Assembly: GCF_013266735.1 (NCBI RefSeq)
Contig: NZ_JABSNU010000003.1
Location: forward strand, 1 to 64,000
Length of the DNA stretch: 64,000 nucleotides
Origin: Pedobacter foliorum
GTDB lineage: Bacteria > Bacteroidota > Bacteroidia > Sphingobacteriales > Sphingobacteriaceae
Direction of reading: 5' to 3'
Shown: one piece after another, positions 36,213 to 45,480 of the stretch
Numbering within the stretch: the stretch's first letter is position 1
Layout of the letters: each line of letters opens with the position of its first letter
Notes under the pieces: generated by a model
What the model was told of the DNA's origin: nothing
The model's input: only the letters and a program-made list of their open reading frames with translations
Databases searched by the model: none
Program-made: the position numbers and the translations under genes

Positions 36213-36647
36213 ATGAGCAAAGCGAGCGTTAATTTTTTTACTGAAGACACCAATTATACCGTTAAAAAAAAGACAATCATTAAGAATTGGCTTAAGTCTG
36301 CTGTTGAAGCAGAAGGGTATCAGTTAAAGGAATTAAATTTTATCCTCTGCTCAGACGAATATTTATTGCGTATAAACCAGGATTATCTTAATCATGACAC
36401 TTATACTGACGTGATCACTTTTGATAACTCTGAAGAGCTTAAAACGATTGTAGGCGATATATTTATAAGCATTGAGCGAATAAAGGAAAACGCAGCAACA
36501 TTTAAGCACACTGTCGAACAAGAATTGTGTAGAGTAATGATTCATGGAGCCCTTCACCTTTTAGGATACAAAGACAAAGGCAAAGCGGCAAAAACAAAGA
36601 TGACTGATCGTGAAGATCACTACCTCGCTCTTCTAGCGAATTCTTAA
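36213..36647 (+). CDS. ybeY: Endoribonuclease YbeY (rRNA maturation)
   Basis: Metal-dependent RNase needed for 16S rRNA 3' processing and ribosome quality control. The family blocks NQDYLNHDTYTDVITF and MIHGALHLLGYKDK are present. In E. coli the zinc motif is HGxLHLxGYDH; here the two first His remain but the third position is Asp (GYKD), a variant I associate with Bacteroidota YbeY. The length of 144 residues is normal. It follows the DUF4175 gene closely and probably shares its message. Confidence 0.92.
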   Translation: MSKASVNFFTEDTNYTVKKKTIIKNWLKSAVEAEGYQLKELNFILCSDEYLLRINQDYLNHDTYTDVITFDNSEELKTIVGDIFISIERIKENAATFKHTVEQELCRVMIHGALHLLGYKDKGKAAKTKMTDREDHYLALLANS

Positions 36648-37046
36648 GATTCATTCTAAATTATATTTTGATCAAATCGGCCGGATTCTTCGGTCAAAAA
36701 CGAGCACCAAATCTTCTTTTTTTTCTAAAAAGTGTAAAAGCTGTTTTATCCTCTTTTCAGGCTTTTTAAGGCCCTTTAATGCTTTTCTGATAAAGACATT
36801 GGAACAGCCCCAATTATTGCAGCCAAAGCAAGCTATAAAGGTCATTTTTCAGGGCTATTTGTCTGCAAAATCTGTTTTAAATTTTATTTCTTAAGCATTA
36901 TGCAACTTTTCTGTTACATTAAATGCCAAGACTTATGTTTGTTGGAGATCAAAATCCTTTATATTAAATAGGACCAACTACATACCAAATAATTATTGCT
37001 TACTTTTGTAGTAATTTCTTATCTCTAATATCGTTAAACACAGACT
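36648..37046. other. Intergenic region between ybeY and the ABC-F gene
   Basis: About 400 bases, AT-rich, with no supported gene. The only site I can support is a TACTTTTG box at 37001-37008, which fits a Bacteroidota -7 element 38 bases before the TTG start of the ABC-F gene; no clear -33 partner is visible. A weak hairpin (36679-36683 with 36691-36695) may end the ybeY message. Confidence 0.5.
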
Positions 37047-38909
37047 TTGAGCACACTTATTGCAGCCGAAAATTTAGGCCATGCTTATCACGACGAATGG
37101 CTATTTAAAAACTTAACCCTTGGAATCCAAACTGGGCAACGCGTAGCGTTGGTAGGTATTAACGGTGCCGGAAAAAGCACCTTGTTAAAACTTCTTGCCG
37201 AAAGGTTTTCTCCATTGGAAGGAAAAATTGTAAAGAATAAATCCGTAAAAATCGGATTTCTTGATCAGGAGCCCTCTTTTCCTGAGGGTTATTCTATTAG
37301 TGACTTTATTTTTTCGCTAGAAAATAAACAACAACAGCTCATCAAAGAATATGAAGAGCTAATAGAGGACCCAAACCCAGATGAAAAAACATTAAATCGT
37401 CTGTATGAAGAATTAAGCGAACACAATGCTTGGGAATATGAGCATGAGATAAAAACCATCTTAAGCCGAATGGGCATTAATCATTTGCAACAGCAGATAT
37501 CTACCCTATCCGGTGGACAGAAAAAGCGCTTAGCATTAGCGAAACTACTTATAGAAGATCCTGAGATTTATGTATTAGATGAGCCTACCAATCACTTGGA
37601 TATAGATACAATTGAATGGCTGGAGAAATTGCTTACCTCAGGGAACAAAACAATCCTTTTGGTTACGCACGATCGTTACTTCCTGGATAATGTATGTAAC
37701 ACAATCGTTGAGTTAGATAGAGGTAAAATATATAACTACAATGGTAACTACGCTTACTTCCTTGAAAAGAAATTTGAAAGAGAAGCTGCCGACGAAAGCA
37801 CTTTTCAAAAGAACAAAAATCTTTTAAAGAAAGAATTAGAGTGGATGAGGAGGATGCCACAGGCCCGGGGAACCAAATCTCAAGCTAGAATTGACGCATT
37901 TTACGACTTAGATAGCAAAACCAAGCAAAGAACTGACAATCAAAGCATTACTTTAAATGTAAAAATGGCGCGTCAGGGAAACAAAATTCTTGAGTTAGAT
38001 CATATCGGTCAGTCATTTGATGATAAAAAAATCATAAATGATTTCAGCTACACTTTTAAACGCGCAGATAGAATTGGCTTGGCGGGTAAAAATGGAACTG
38101 GAAAATCTACGTTATTAAATATCATCACCGGTTTTCTTAAGCCAGAAAAAGGTAAAGTTAGCACAGGAGAAACTACTGTTTATGGTTACTATAAACAAGG
38201 GGGGTTAGCATTCAATGAAAAAGAACGTGTTATTGATATTGTAAAATCTGATGCCGAATATATTAAAATGGCAGATGGACAAACGATCTCCGCTTCCGCA
38301 CTTTTAACCTTATTCCTCTTCCCGCCGAAGAAACAACATGGCATGGTTGAGAAATTAAGTGGGGGCGAAAAAAAGCGTTTGCACCTGATGAAAGTCTTAA
38401 TGCAAAACCCAAATTTTCTAATTCTGGATGAGCCAACAAACGATCTTGATATTGACACACTAAATGTTCTTGAAGAATTTCTTGAGAACTTCCCAGGTGT
38501 ATTAATTCTTGTTTCCCATGATAGATACTTGCTAGATAAAATGAGCGAGCAACTATTCATAATGGAAGGAAACGGAGAGGTAACCATTTATAATGGAAAC
38601 TATTCAGAATACAGACTGAGTCTTGATGCTGCAAAAGAAAAACCAGAAGTAAAAAAGAAAGAAACTCAAGTCTCTACTCCTACCCCAGTTGCTCAAAAAA
38701 AATTAAGCTACAAGGAGCAGAAAGAATTAGAAGATCTTGACTCAAGGATTTCTCAGATCGAATCTGAAATAGAAAAACTAACTCAATCTCTTTTAGAAAT
38801 TGACAGCGCTAATTATATCGAAATTCAAGCTGTCACCAAGTCTATTGAAACGCTAACTAGTGAAATGGACACCGCAACAGAGAGATGGTTAACCCTTTCT
38901 GAAAAATAA
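37047..38909 (+). CDS. ABC-F family ATPase (Uup/translation factor type)
   Basis: A soluble protein with two ABC domains and no membrane part; ABC-F proteins act on ribosomes or DNA rather than transport. Walker A motifs are GINGAGKST and GKNGTGKST; signatures are LSGGQKKR and LSGGEKKR; Walker B regions are VLDEPTNHLD and ILDEPTNDLD. The linker and the C-terminal coiled coil (KLSYKEQKELEDLDSRI onward) resemble Uup. The start codon is TTG at 37047: an in-frame stop lies 12 bases upstream and the next Met would remove Walker A. Antibiotic resistance is not implied. Confidence 0.92.
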   Translation: MSTLIAAENLGHAYHDEWLFKNLTLGIQTGQRVALVGINGAGKSTLLKLLAERFSPLEGKIVKNKSVKIGFLDQEPSFPEGYSISDFIFSLENKQQQLIKEYEELIEDPNPDEKTLNRLYEELSEHNAWEYEHEIKTILSRMGINHLQQQISTLSGGQKKRLALAKLLIEDPEIYVLDEPTNHLDIDTIEWLEKLLTSGNKTILLVTHDRYFLDNVCNTIVELDRGKIYNYNGNYAYFLEKKFEREAADESTFQKNKNLLKKELEWMRRMPQARGTKSQARIDAFYDLDSKTKQRTDNQSITLNVKMARQGNKILELDHIGQSFDDKKIINDFSYTFKRADRIGLAGKNGTGKSTLLNIITGFLKPEKGKVSTGETTVYGYYKQGGLAFNEKERVIDIVKSDAEYIKMADGQTISASALLTLFLFPPKKQHGMVEKLSGGEKKRLHLMKVLMQNPNFLILDEPTNDLDIDTLNVLEEFLENFPGVLILVSHDRYLLDKMSEQLFIMEGNGEVTIYNGNYSEYRLSLDAAKEKPEVKKKETQVSTPTPVAQKKLSYKEQKELEDLDSRISQIESEIEKLTQSLLEIDSANYIEIQAVTKSIETLTSEMDTATERWLTLSEK

Positions 38910-39171
38910 AAAACAACGATGAAAAGGATAACTGAAATCTGTTTTTTTGAATTAAATGACGGCGAAGTAGCTTCGCTGAACGCTAAATCATTGTGTACAA
39001 ATAGCAGTTCCACGCGTGATTCAAAAATCAAAAAAACTTATTCAACACAGGGGTCTATTATTTCAAACACCCCTCAAAAGACCTTTTTAACCGTTATTTC
39101 AAAATTAAACACACTCGTTAGAGCTTATTTAACGCGCTCTAACGCATCTTTAATTAATATCTTTGCAAACA

Positions 39172-39187
39172 CGTTCCACGTGAAACA
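39172..39187 (+). other. parS: parS-like centromere site 1
   Basis: CGTTCCACGTGAAACA matches the well known ParB-binding consensus TGTTCCACGTGAAACA at 15 of 16 positions. It lies 54 bases before the mnmG start and pairs with an inverted second copy 35 bp away. ParB spreading from parS directs origin segregation in many bacteria. Confidence 0.85.
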
Positions 39188-39206
39188 ATCGCCCCAGAGG
39201 GCTCAG

Positions 39207-39222
39207 AGTTTCACGTGGAACA
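39207..39222 (-). other. parS: parS-like centromere site 2
   Basis: AGTTTCACGTGGAACA on the plus strand is, read on the minus strand, TGTTCCACGTGAAACT, a 15 of 16 match to parS. Together with site 1 it makes a perfect 14-bp inverted repeat around a short GCCC/GGGC hairpin. The pair sits between the candidate mnmG promoter and its ATG. Confidence 0.85.
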
Positions 39223-39240
39223 TACAAAATATACTAAGTT

Positions 39241-41103
39241 ATGTTTAATGAATATGATGTAATTGTTGTCGGTGCAGGACACGCAGGTTGTGAAGCTGCA
39301 GCAGCGGCAGCGAACCTTGGTTCCTCTGTTTTGTTGATTACAATGAATATGGAAACCATCGCACAAATGAGTTGCAATCCCGCTATGGGTGGAGTAGCAA
39401 AAGGACAAATCGTTAGAGAAATTGATGCGATGGGTGGCTACTCTGGAATCATCAGCGACAAGACAACTCTTCAATTTCGTATGCTAAATCTTTCAAAAGG
39501 TCCGGCTATGTGGAGTCCAAGAACTCAGAATGATCGCAAAAGATTCGCAGAGGAATGGCGCTTAGCTTTAGAGAGAACTCCTAATGTAGACTTCTGGCAA
39601 GACATGGTTAGCAGTCTAATTATTAAAAACAACACTGTAGTCGGAGTCAAAACTTCACTAGGAGTTGAGATAAAAGGCAAGTCAGTTGTGCTTACAAATG
39701 GAACATTTTTAAATGGGGTTATCCATGTTGGAGAGAAGAAATTTGGTGGTGGTCGCACGGGAGAAAAGGCAGCAACCGGAATAACTGAACAACTTACAGA
39801 GTTAGGATTTGAAGCCGGCAGAATGAAAACTGGTACCCCACCCCGCATAGATGGACGCTCTTTAAATTACAGTGTAATGGAAGAACAGTGGGGCGACGAA
39901 AACCCTGGCCGCTTCTCCTATACCGATGTAGCCAGGCCAACCGAACAACGCTGTTGCTGGATTACATATACCAACTCAGAAGTTCATGAGACATTAAAAG
40001 AAGGATTTGAAAAGTCTCCAATGTTTACAGGACGCATCAAAGGATTAGGTCCTAGATACTGTCCTTCAATTGAAGATAAAATCAATAGGTTTGCTGAACG
40101 CGAAAGACATCAAATATTTGTAGAGCCTGAGGGATGGAATACCTGTGAGATATACGTTAATGGATTCTCTACTTCCTTGCCTGAAGATGTACAGTATAAA
40201 GCACTAACCAAGATCCCAGGATTTGAAAATGCAAAGATGTTCAGACCTGGATATGCCATAGAATACGACTACTTTCCACCTACCCAATTGTCGTTAACTC
40301 TTGAGACCAAATTGATCAGTAATCTGTTCTTTGCAGGTCAAATAAATGGCACTACAGGATACGAAGAGGCTGCTAGTCAAGGCTTTATAGCTGGAATCAA
40401 TGCACATCAGAAGGTAAAAGACAAACATGAACTCATCATGAAACGCTCTGAATCTTATATTGGTGTTTTAATTGATGACCTCGTAACTAAAGGAACCGAA
40501 GAGCCTTATAGAATGTTCACTTCAAGAGCAGAACACAGACTTTTACTTAGACAAGATAATGCAGACATCAGGCTCTCCCCTATTGGCCACAATCTTGGTT
40601 TAATAAACGACGAGCGCTTAGATCTTGTAAAGAAAAAAGTAGCGAACTCTGATGCAATTGTCGAATTCTCTAAAAAACAGGCAATTGACATGGTTCAAGC
40701 TAATGCCCTTTTAGAAGAATTAGGCACAAGTGCTCTAAATCAGACGGTTAAGGTATTTAACTTATTAAGTCGCCCACAAGTTGGCATAAATGACATAAGA
40801 ACAGTCAATCCTAGCTTTAATGAATTCCTGGATCAGTTCGATAAAGAAACCATCGAGCAAGCTGAAATAAAAATCAAGTACGAAAGCTATTTCGAAAAAG
40901 AACAGGAAATTGTAAATAAAATGCAAAAGATGGAAGACAAAGATATCAATCCAAATTTTGACTATTCACAATTGGTATCTTTATCAAAAGAGGCCAGAGA
41001 AAAATTATTGAAGATAAAACCAAGAACTCTTGGTCAGGCATCCCGAATTTCAGGAGTTTCGCCATCTGATATATCAGTTTTAATGGTCCATATTAGTAAA
41101 TAA
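39241..41103 (+). CDS. mnmG: tRNA uridine-5-carboxymethylaminomethyl modification enzyme MnmG (GidA)
   Basis: FAD-dependent subunit that with MnmE installs cmnm5U34 in tRNAs. The N-terminal FAD motif [12 protein letters not shown], the signature [15 protein letters not shown], and [12 protein letters not shown] are all present, followed by the helical C-terminal MnmE-binding domain ([16 protein letters not shown]). The length of 620 residues is normal. In many bacteria this gene lies near the replication origin, which agrees with the parS-like pair directly in front. A hairpin terminator follows the gene. Confidence 0.97.
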   Translation: MFNEYDVIVVGAGHAGCEAAAAAANLGSSVLLITMNMETIAQMSCNPAMGGVAKGQIVREIDAMGGYSGIISDKTTLQFRMLNLSKGPAMWSPRTQNDRKRFAEEWRLALERTPNVDFWQDMVSSLIIKNNTVVGVKTSLGVEIKGKSVVLTNGTFLNGVIHVGEKKFGGGRTGEKAATGITEQLTELGFEAGRMKTGTPPRIDGRSLNYSVMEEQWGDENPGRFSYTDVARPTEQRCCWITYTNSEVHETLKEGFEKSPMFTGRIKGLGPRYCPSIEDKINRFAERERHQIFVEPEGWNTCEIYVNGFSTSLPEDVQYKALTKIPGFENAKMFRPGYAIEYDYFPPTQLSLTLETKLISNLFFAGQINGTTGYEEAASQGFIAGINAHQKVKDKHELIMKRSESYIGVLIDDLVTKGTEEPYRMFTSRAEHRLLLRQDNADIRLSPIGHNLGLINDERLDLVKKKVANSDAIVEFSKKQAIDMVQANALLEELGTSALNQTVKVFNLLSRPQVGINDIRTVNPSFNEFLDQFDKETIEQAEIKIKYESYFEKEQEIVNKMQKMEDKDINPNFDYSQLVSLSKEAREKLLKIKPRTLGQASRISGVSPSDISVLMVHISK

Positions 41104-41143
41104 GCCGTAACTAACTGTATAATAATAATTTAAATACCAACAG

Positions 41144-41192
41144 AGTGTCTTAAAAACAGGCTTGTTTTAAAGCGATTTAAGACACTTTTAAA
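41144..41192 (+). terminator. Probable terminator of mnmG
   Basis: A perfect 11-bp outer stem (41144-41154 with 41176-41186) encloses a second small hairpin and is followed by TTTTAAAAAG. Confidence 0.65.
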
Positions 41193-41246
41193 AAGTTTTA
41201 ATAATATCCATTAAAAAAAGGTTTAATTTCAATACAACTCATATAA

Positions 41247-42875
41247 ATGGCTAATAACAACAACATAGTTTTAATAAGAAATTTCACAGCTCTATTTTTA
41301 CTAATTGCCTTAATTTATAGCTGTGCAAGTATTCAGCAGCCCCAGGGAGGTCCAAGAGATACTACACCACCTAAGGTTTTAAAAATGGAACCAAAAGATC
41401 TGACCACAAATTTTACAGCCAAAAAAGTTGTCATTGAATTTGACGAATATTTTAAGATACAGAATGAGTTCAAAGAATTCTCCGTTTCTCCTGAAATGCC
41501 TAAACCTCCAGTCCTAAAAACAAAAGGAAAAAAACTAGAGATTACCTTTCCAGACAGTCTCGAAAAAAATACCACCTATACTTTAAATTTCGGAAAAGCT
41601 ATTGCTGACGTGAACGAATCCAATCCGGTTAAAAATTTAACATACGTATTCTCTACCGGTCCGAAGCTAGATTCATTAACTATCAAAGGGAAAGTGACAA
41701 ATTCCTTAACTGGAGAGCCGGAACTAGATGCACTTGCTTTTATACTTCCCCTAAACAGAGATACGCTTTTCGGTAAAGGAAAACCCTCATTCTATACTTT
41801 AACAGATAGTAGCGGCAATTATAGCTTAAAAAATTTAAGAAGTGATACCTACAAATTGTACGTTCTAAAAGAGAAAAATGGAGATAAAATCTATCAACAA
41901 GGCACTGAAGATATTGGTTTTATAAAGGATTCTATAGTTCTAACTAAAAACCTCGATAGTGTGAATGTAAAACTATTTAGAGAAGATGCAACCAAATTCA
42001 GAATCTTAGACAAACGTTTAAATCCTGATGGAAGTATAACTTTTAACTTTAATCAAAAGCTAAAAAAACCAGAAGTTACTGTAATAGATCCCCCTGCTTT
42101 AGATGCATCCAAAATAATCAAATTCAGTAAAAACAACGATTCATTAAAAATTTGGCTTACCGATCTAAGCTTCGATTCAACCAAAATAAGTATCAAAGAA
42201 AACGGCAAATTACTTCAAACATCAACGCTTACAAGAGGTAAAAAAGAAACCTATACCAGAACATTAACAGCAATAAATAATCTTGACAATCGTACACTAC
42301 CTCCAGGCCGAACATTAAAATTCACTTTCAACTTTCCAATAGAAAGTTTTGATGCCAGTAAAATAACCCTATTAGAAGACTCTGTAGATAACAAAAATTT
42401 CACTGTAACTAAAGATAGTCTAGATCATCTCTCTTTTTATTTCAGACATGCCTGGAAGCAAAAAACTATCTATGATATCAAGTTTGCCCCTGGTGCATTT
42501 ACAGCCATTTTTAAAGCTCAAAACAAAGAAATAAAGACAACTTTGGAGCTTGGTAAAAAAGACGATTATGGAACCTTAAAAGTTAAAATTGTACCTCCGG
42601 AAAAACAGAAAAGCTACATTTTAGACATTATTGATGGTAATAAAAATCTGGTGAACACCATTTTAGTAAAACAAGATACTACAGTAACTTTTAGCAATTA
42701 CAAAGGAGGAAAATATTTCATAAGGATAACTTATGACACCAATAAAAACGGTGTATGGGACACCGGAAATGTGCCCCTCGGTTTACAACCAGAAAAGATA
42801 TGGAATGAGCCTAAAGAACTATCTATAAGACCAAACTGGGAAAGAAATGAAGTAATTACTATTCCTAAAGAATAA
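41247..42875 (+). CDS. Lipoprotein with SbsA-type Ig-like domain
   Basis: A surface or periplasmic lipoprotein of unknown function. The lipobox is IYSC (Cys26), followed by ASIQQPQGGPRDTTPPKVLK, a start I know from a widespread Bacteroidota family. Residues about 35-140 fit a bacterial Ig-like (Big_5) domain: VVIEFDEYFKIQ ... NTTYTLNFGKAIADVNES. A carboxypeptidase-regulatory-like beta domain follows (SLTGEPELDALAFI to YKLYVLKEKNGD), and more beta-rich repeats fill the 542 residues. It is a single gene between mnmG and the convergent gamma-carbonic anhydrase gene. Confidence 0.85.
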   Translation: MANNNNIVLIRNFTALFLLIALIYSCASIQQPQGGPRDTTPPKVLKMEPKDLTTNFTAKKVVIEFDEYFKIQNEFKEFSVSPEMPKPPVLKTKGKKLEITFPDSLEKNTTYTLNFGKAIADVNESNPVKNLTYVFSTGPKLDSLTIKGKVTNSLTGEPELDALAFILPLNRDTLFGKGKPSFYTLTDSSGNYSLKNLRSDTYKLYVLKEKNGDKIYQQGTEDIGFIKDSIVLTKNLDSVNVKLFREDATKFRILDKRLNPDGSITFNFNQKLKKPEVTVIDPPALDASKIIKFSKNNDSLKIWLTDLSFDSTKISIKENGKLLQTSTLTRGKKETYTRTLTAINNLDNRTLPPGRTLKFTFNFPIESFDASKITLLEDSVDNKNFTVTKDSLDHLSFYFRHAWKQKTIYDIKFAPGAFTAIFKAQNKEIKTTLELGKKDDYGTLKVKIVPPEKQKSYILDIIDGNKNLVNTILVKQDTTVTFSNYKGGKYFIRITYDTNKNGVWDTGNVPLGLQPEKIWNEPKELSIRPNWERNEVITIPKE

Positions 42876-42876
42876 A

Positions 42877-43386
42877 CTATCTAAACCAGTCAGAATACAT
42901 AATGTAATTGTCTGGTAACTTGTTTAATAAAGCCCTTTGCTCTTCGGTAATGGGCTTTATTTTTTTTGCAGGAGTTCCGGCATAAATAAAGCCACTTTCG
43001 CAATGAGTATTCTCCAAAACAACCGCTCCGGCAGCTATAATGGTATAATCTTCAACAACAGCATTGTCCATTATAATAGCCCCCATACCAACCAATATAT
43101 GGTCATGCAAAGTACAACCATGAACGATAGCATTGTGCCCAATAGATACTCTATTTCCAATTTTTGTAGCTGCTTTTAAATACGTAGCATGAATAACAGC
43201 ACCATCCTGAATATTGCTGTCATTACCAATAGTAATACTATTTACATCGCCTCTAATCACTGCATTAAACCAAACAGAGCAATTTTTCCCCATAACTACA
43301 TCACCTACTATAGTGGCATTTGGAGCAATAAAACAATTTTCATCCCACCTAGGATGTACATCTTTAACTGGTAATATAACTGGCAT
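42877..43386 (-). CDS. Gamma-carbonic anhydrase family hexapeptide protein
   Basis: A 169-residue left-handed beta-helix protein. The metal-binding histidines of the gamma-carbonic anhydrase family are in place: His66 (AVIHATY), His84 and His89 (SIGHNAIVHG). Many members (YrdA, PaaY, CaiE-like) have little or no carbonic anhydrase activity, so the reaction is uncertain. It follows nadB after 2 bases on the same strand and is probably co-transcribed, but no link to NAD synthesis is known to me. Confidence 0.9.
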   Translation of the reverse strand: MPVILPVKDVHPRWDENCFIAPNATIVGDVVMGKNCSVWFNAVIRGDVNSITIGNDSNIQDGAVIHATYLKAATKIGNRVSIGHNAIVHGCTLHDHILVGMGAIIMDNAVVEDYTIIAAGAVVLENTHCESGFIYAGTPAKKIKPITEEQRALLNKLPDNYIMYSDWFR

Positions 43387-43388
43387 AA

Positions 43389-44975
43389 TTAAAAAATTGT
43401 ATCGGTTAATTGTTCTGAATGTTTAGGATAATCAGTGGTAAAATGAAGTCCCCTACTCTCCTTTCTAGCCATTGCCGATTTAATAACAATGAACGCAACC
43501 TGAATAACATTTCTCAGCTCACAAAGTTTTACAGAAACCTTATTTCCTTTATAGAAATCTTCCGTTTCCTGATACAACAAATACAGGCGTCTCATAGCCC
43601 GTTCTAACCTGAAATCCGAACGAACAATACCCACATAATCACTCATCAATTTCTGAGTTTCTCTTAAATTATGAGTAACCAATATATCCTCATTTGACTG
43701 CGTAACACCATGATCATTCCATTCCGGAATATTATCAGGAATCACATTATCCATAAAATGAGCTATCGCATGTTCAAATATACGATGTGCAAAAACAGGC
43801 GCTTCCAGTAACGAATTAGAAGCCAATCTATTGGCACCATGCAAACCTGTCGAAGAACACTCTCCACAAGCATATAAATTTTTTATAGTCGATCTTCCAA
43901 ACTCATCAACCAATATACCACCACACATGTAATGAGCAGCGGGAGTAACCGGTATAAGATCCTTTGTCATATCTATACCTATGGATAAACATTTAGCATA
44001 TATATTAGGAAAATGAGCCAAAATATCAGCCTTTTTTCTATTTCTAATGTCCAGATATACGAAATCCTCACCCGATTTTTTCATTTCAGCATCTATAGCT
44101 CTCGCCACAATATCCCTCGGTGCTAATGATCCACGCTTATCATATTCGTACATAAATTCATCACCATTCTTCCTTCTAAGTACTCCTCCAAAACCACGTA
44201 CAGCCTCCGAAATTAAGAAGGCAGGATACTCGCCAGGGTTGTATAAAGCTGTCGGATGGAACTGAATAAACTCCATATTCCTAACTTTTCCTTTTGCTCT
44301 ATAAACCATCGCCATTCCATCACCCGTTGCAATAACTGGATTTGTTGTGCTAGAATAGATGTGTCCCGCACCACCAGAAGCCATGATAGTCACATTTGCC
44401 AATATCTTTTCCACATCGTTAAGCTCTGTGTTAAAGGCATATATACCATAACAGTTAATATCTTCACTACCTTTATCAACATGTATACCCTGATGATGTT
44501 GGGTAATTAACTCTAAACAGAAGTAATGTGTTAATATCTCTATGTTATCATTCTGATGAATCTGCTTTAATAACACACTTTCGATTTCATAGCCTGTTAC
44601 ATCTTTATAGTGCAAAACACGGTGTTCAGAATGCCCACCCTCTTTAGCTAAATCATATACGCCAGCACCATCCCTATCAAAATTTGTCCCATAGTCAATG
44701 ATCTCTTGTATACGCTGAGGCCCCTCAGTAACAACTACTTCTACAATATGTTTATCACATAAACCGTCGCCGGCAATCAGAGTATCTTCTATATGTTTTT
44801 CAAAAGAATCATCTTTATCAACAACTACAGCAACTCCACCCTGGGCATATTTTGTATTGGATTCGTCCTCATTTGACTTAGTTACAATTAATACCTTACC
44901 ATGTTTAGCTGCCTTCAATGCAAAGCTCAAACCAGCAATACCCGATCCTATGACCAAAAAATCTACTTTTCTCAT
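43389..44975 (-). CDS. nadB: L-aspartate oxidase
   Basis: First enzyme of de novo NAD synthesis; oxidises L-aspartate to iminoaspartate with FAD. FAD-binding GSGIAGLSFALKAAKHG, the flavin-contact block SNTKYAQGGVAVV, the active-site region FIQFHPTALY and RGFGGVLRR, and CGECSSTGLHGANRLASNSL are conserved. The length of 528 residues is normal. It is divergent from nadA, the next enzyme, across a long regulatory gap that contains a perfect inverted repeat 26 bases before this ATG. Confidence 0.96.
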   Translation of the reverse strand: MRKVDFLVIGSGIAGLSFALKAAKHGKVLIVTKSNEDESNTKYAQGGVAVVVDKDDSFEKHIEDTLIAGDGLCDKHIVEVVVTEGPQRIQEIIDYGTNFDRDGAGVYDLAKEGGHSEHRVLHYKDVTGYEIESVLLKQIHQNDNIEILTHYFCLELITQHHQGIHVDKGSEDINCYGIYAFNTELNDVEKILANVTIMASGGAGHIYSSTTNPVIATGDGMAMVYRAKGKVRNMEFIQFHPTALYNPGEYPAFLISEAVRGFGGVLRRKNGDEFMYEYDKRGSLAPRDIVARAIDAEMKKSGEDFVYLDIRNRKKADILAHFPNIYAKCLSIGIDMTKDLIPVTPAAHYMCGGILVDEFGRSTIKNLYACGECSSTGLHGANRLASNSLLEAPVFAHRIFEHAIAHFMDNVIPDNIPEWNDHGVTQSNEDILVTHNLRETQKLMSDYVGIVRSDFRLERAMRRLYLLYQETEDFYKGNKVSVKLCELRNVIQVAFIVIKSAMARKESRGLHFTTDYPKHSEQLTDTIF

Positions 44976-45480
44976 TAAAATGTGTTATTTCCACTACTTT
45001 GTTAACAACGTTGATATAATTGTTAACTACTTGTCTAAATAAATAGAACAATTTTATTTGAATGTTTAAAGCTAAGCTAAAATGGTAATTCGACACAATA
45101 TTTTAACTTATTTTTAAGCATAAACACTAGGGTTATTAACTTTTTATTCACCAACTAACAATAAACATATTCGTATTGATAAGTTTTAGCTTCAATTAAT
45201 ATATCGTTGTAAATCAGCCGATATTTTTGTTAAAAATGTAATATAAATGTTAATAAGTTACTAATAAGTCATAAAGACGCATTTTTTTGAAGTACTTTTA
45301 AACAATACTAACACACTAATAAACAATAGAAATCTATTTATATTAAATAATTATAATTTATTGAAGTGTTGAAAGCTCCGTACATTTACAAAAGTTCCAA
45401 AACAGATAATTAAAATTTATCCTGTTCTTTGTACTTCATTAAAAAACGAAACGTTAAAAAGAAAATATCAACTCATTAAA
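44976..45480. other. Divergent nadB-nadA regulatory gap
   Basis: A 505-base, very AT-rich region with no supported gene. It must hold the promoters of both nadB and nadA. The clearest site is the inverted repeat at 45001-45027. On the nadA side a TACATTTA sequence near 45382 is a near-match to the -7 box. Confidence 0.5.
45001..45027. promoter_or_regulatory. Inverted repeat in the nadB leader, candidate NAD-pathway operator
   Basis: GTTAACAA (45001-45008) and TTGTTAAC (45020-45027) are a perfect 8-bp inverted repeat with an 11-nt spacer, 26 bases upstream of nadB. A repressor such as an NrtR-type protein could bind here; which one is not known. Confidence 0.45.

Larger units (their letters stand above)
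38910..39240. other. Structured intergenic region upstream of mnmG
   Basis: About 330 bases without a supported gene, but rich in symmetry: hairpins at 38962-38976 (6-bp stem), 39049-39074 (6-bp stem, AGGGGT/ACCCCT, possible terminator of the ABC-F gene) and 39116-39144 (perfect 9-bp stem), a TATCTTTG -7-like box at 39158-39165, and the two parS-like sites at 39172-39222. An open frame running 38919-39248 crosses all of these and is judged non-coding. Confidence 0.6.

Noticed and set aside
37047..38909. ABC-F gene as an antibiotic resistance determinant
   Set aside because: Linker and C-terminal coiled coil resemble housekeeping Uup-type proteins rather than Vga, Msr or OptrA types.
39031..39050. 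DnaA-box-like sequence (TTATTCAACAC) near the parS pair
   Set aside because: It does not match TTATNCACA without an inserted base and no cluster of boxes is present, so no origin is called here.
38919..39248. 109-residue open frame between the ABC-F gene and mnmG
   Set aside because: It runs through three hairpins, the candidate mnmG promoter and both parS-like sites, has low-complexity composition and no recognisable domain, and overlaps the mnmG start.
44976..45480. Possible small RNA or riboswitch in the nadA-nadB gap
   Set aside because: The region is AT-rich with one clear inverted repeat but no conserved aptamer core or terminator that I can recognise.
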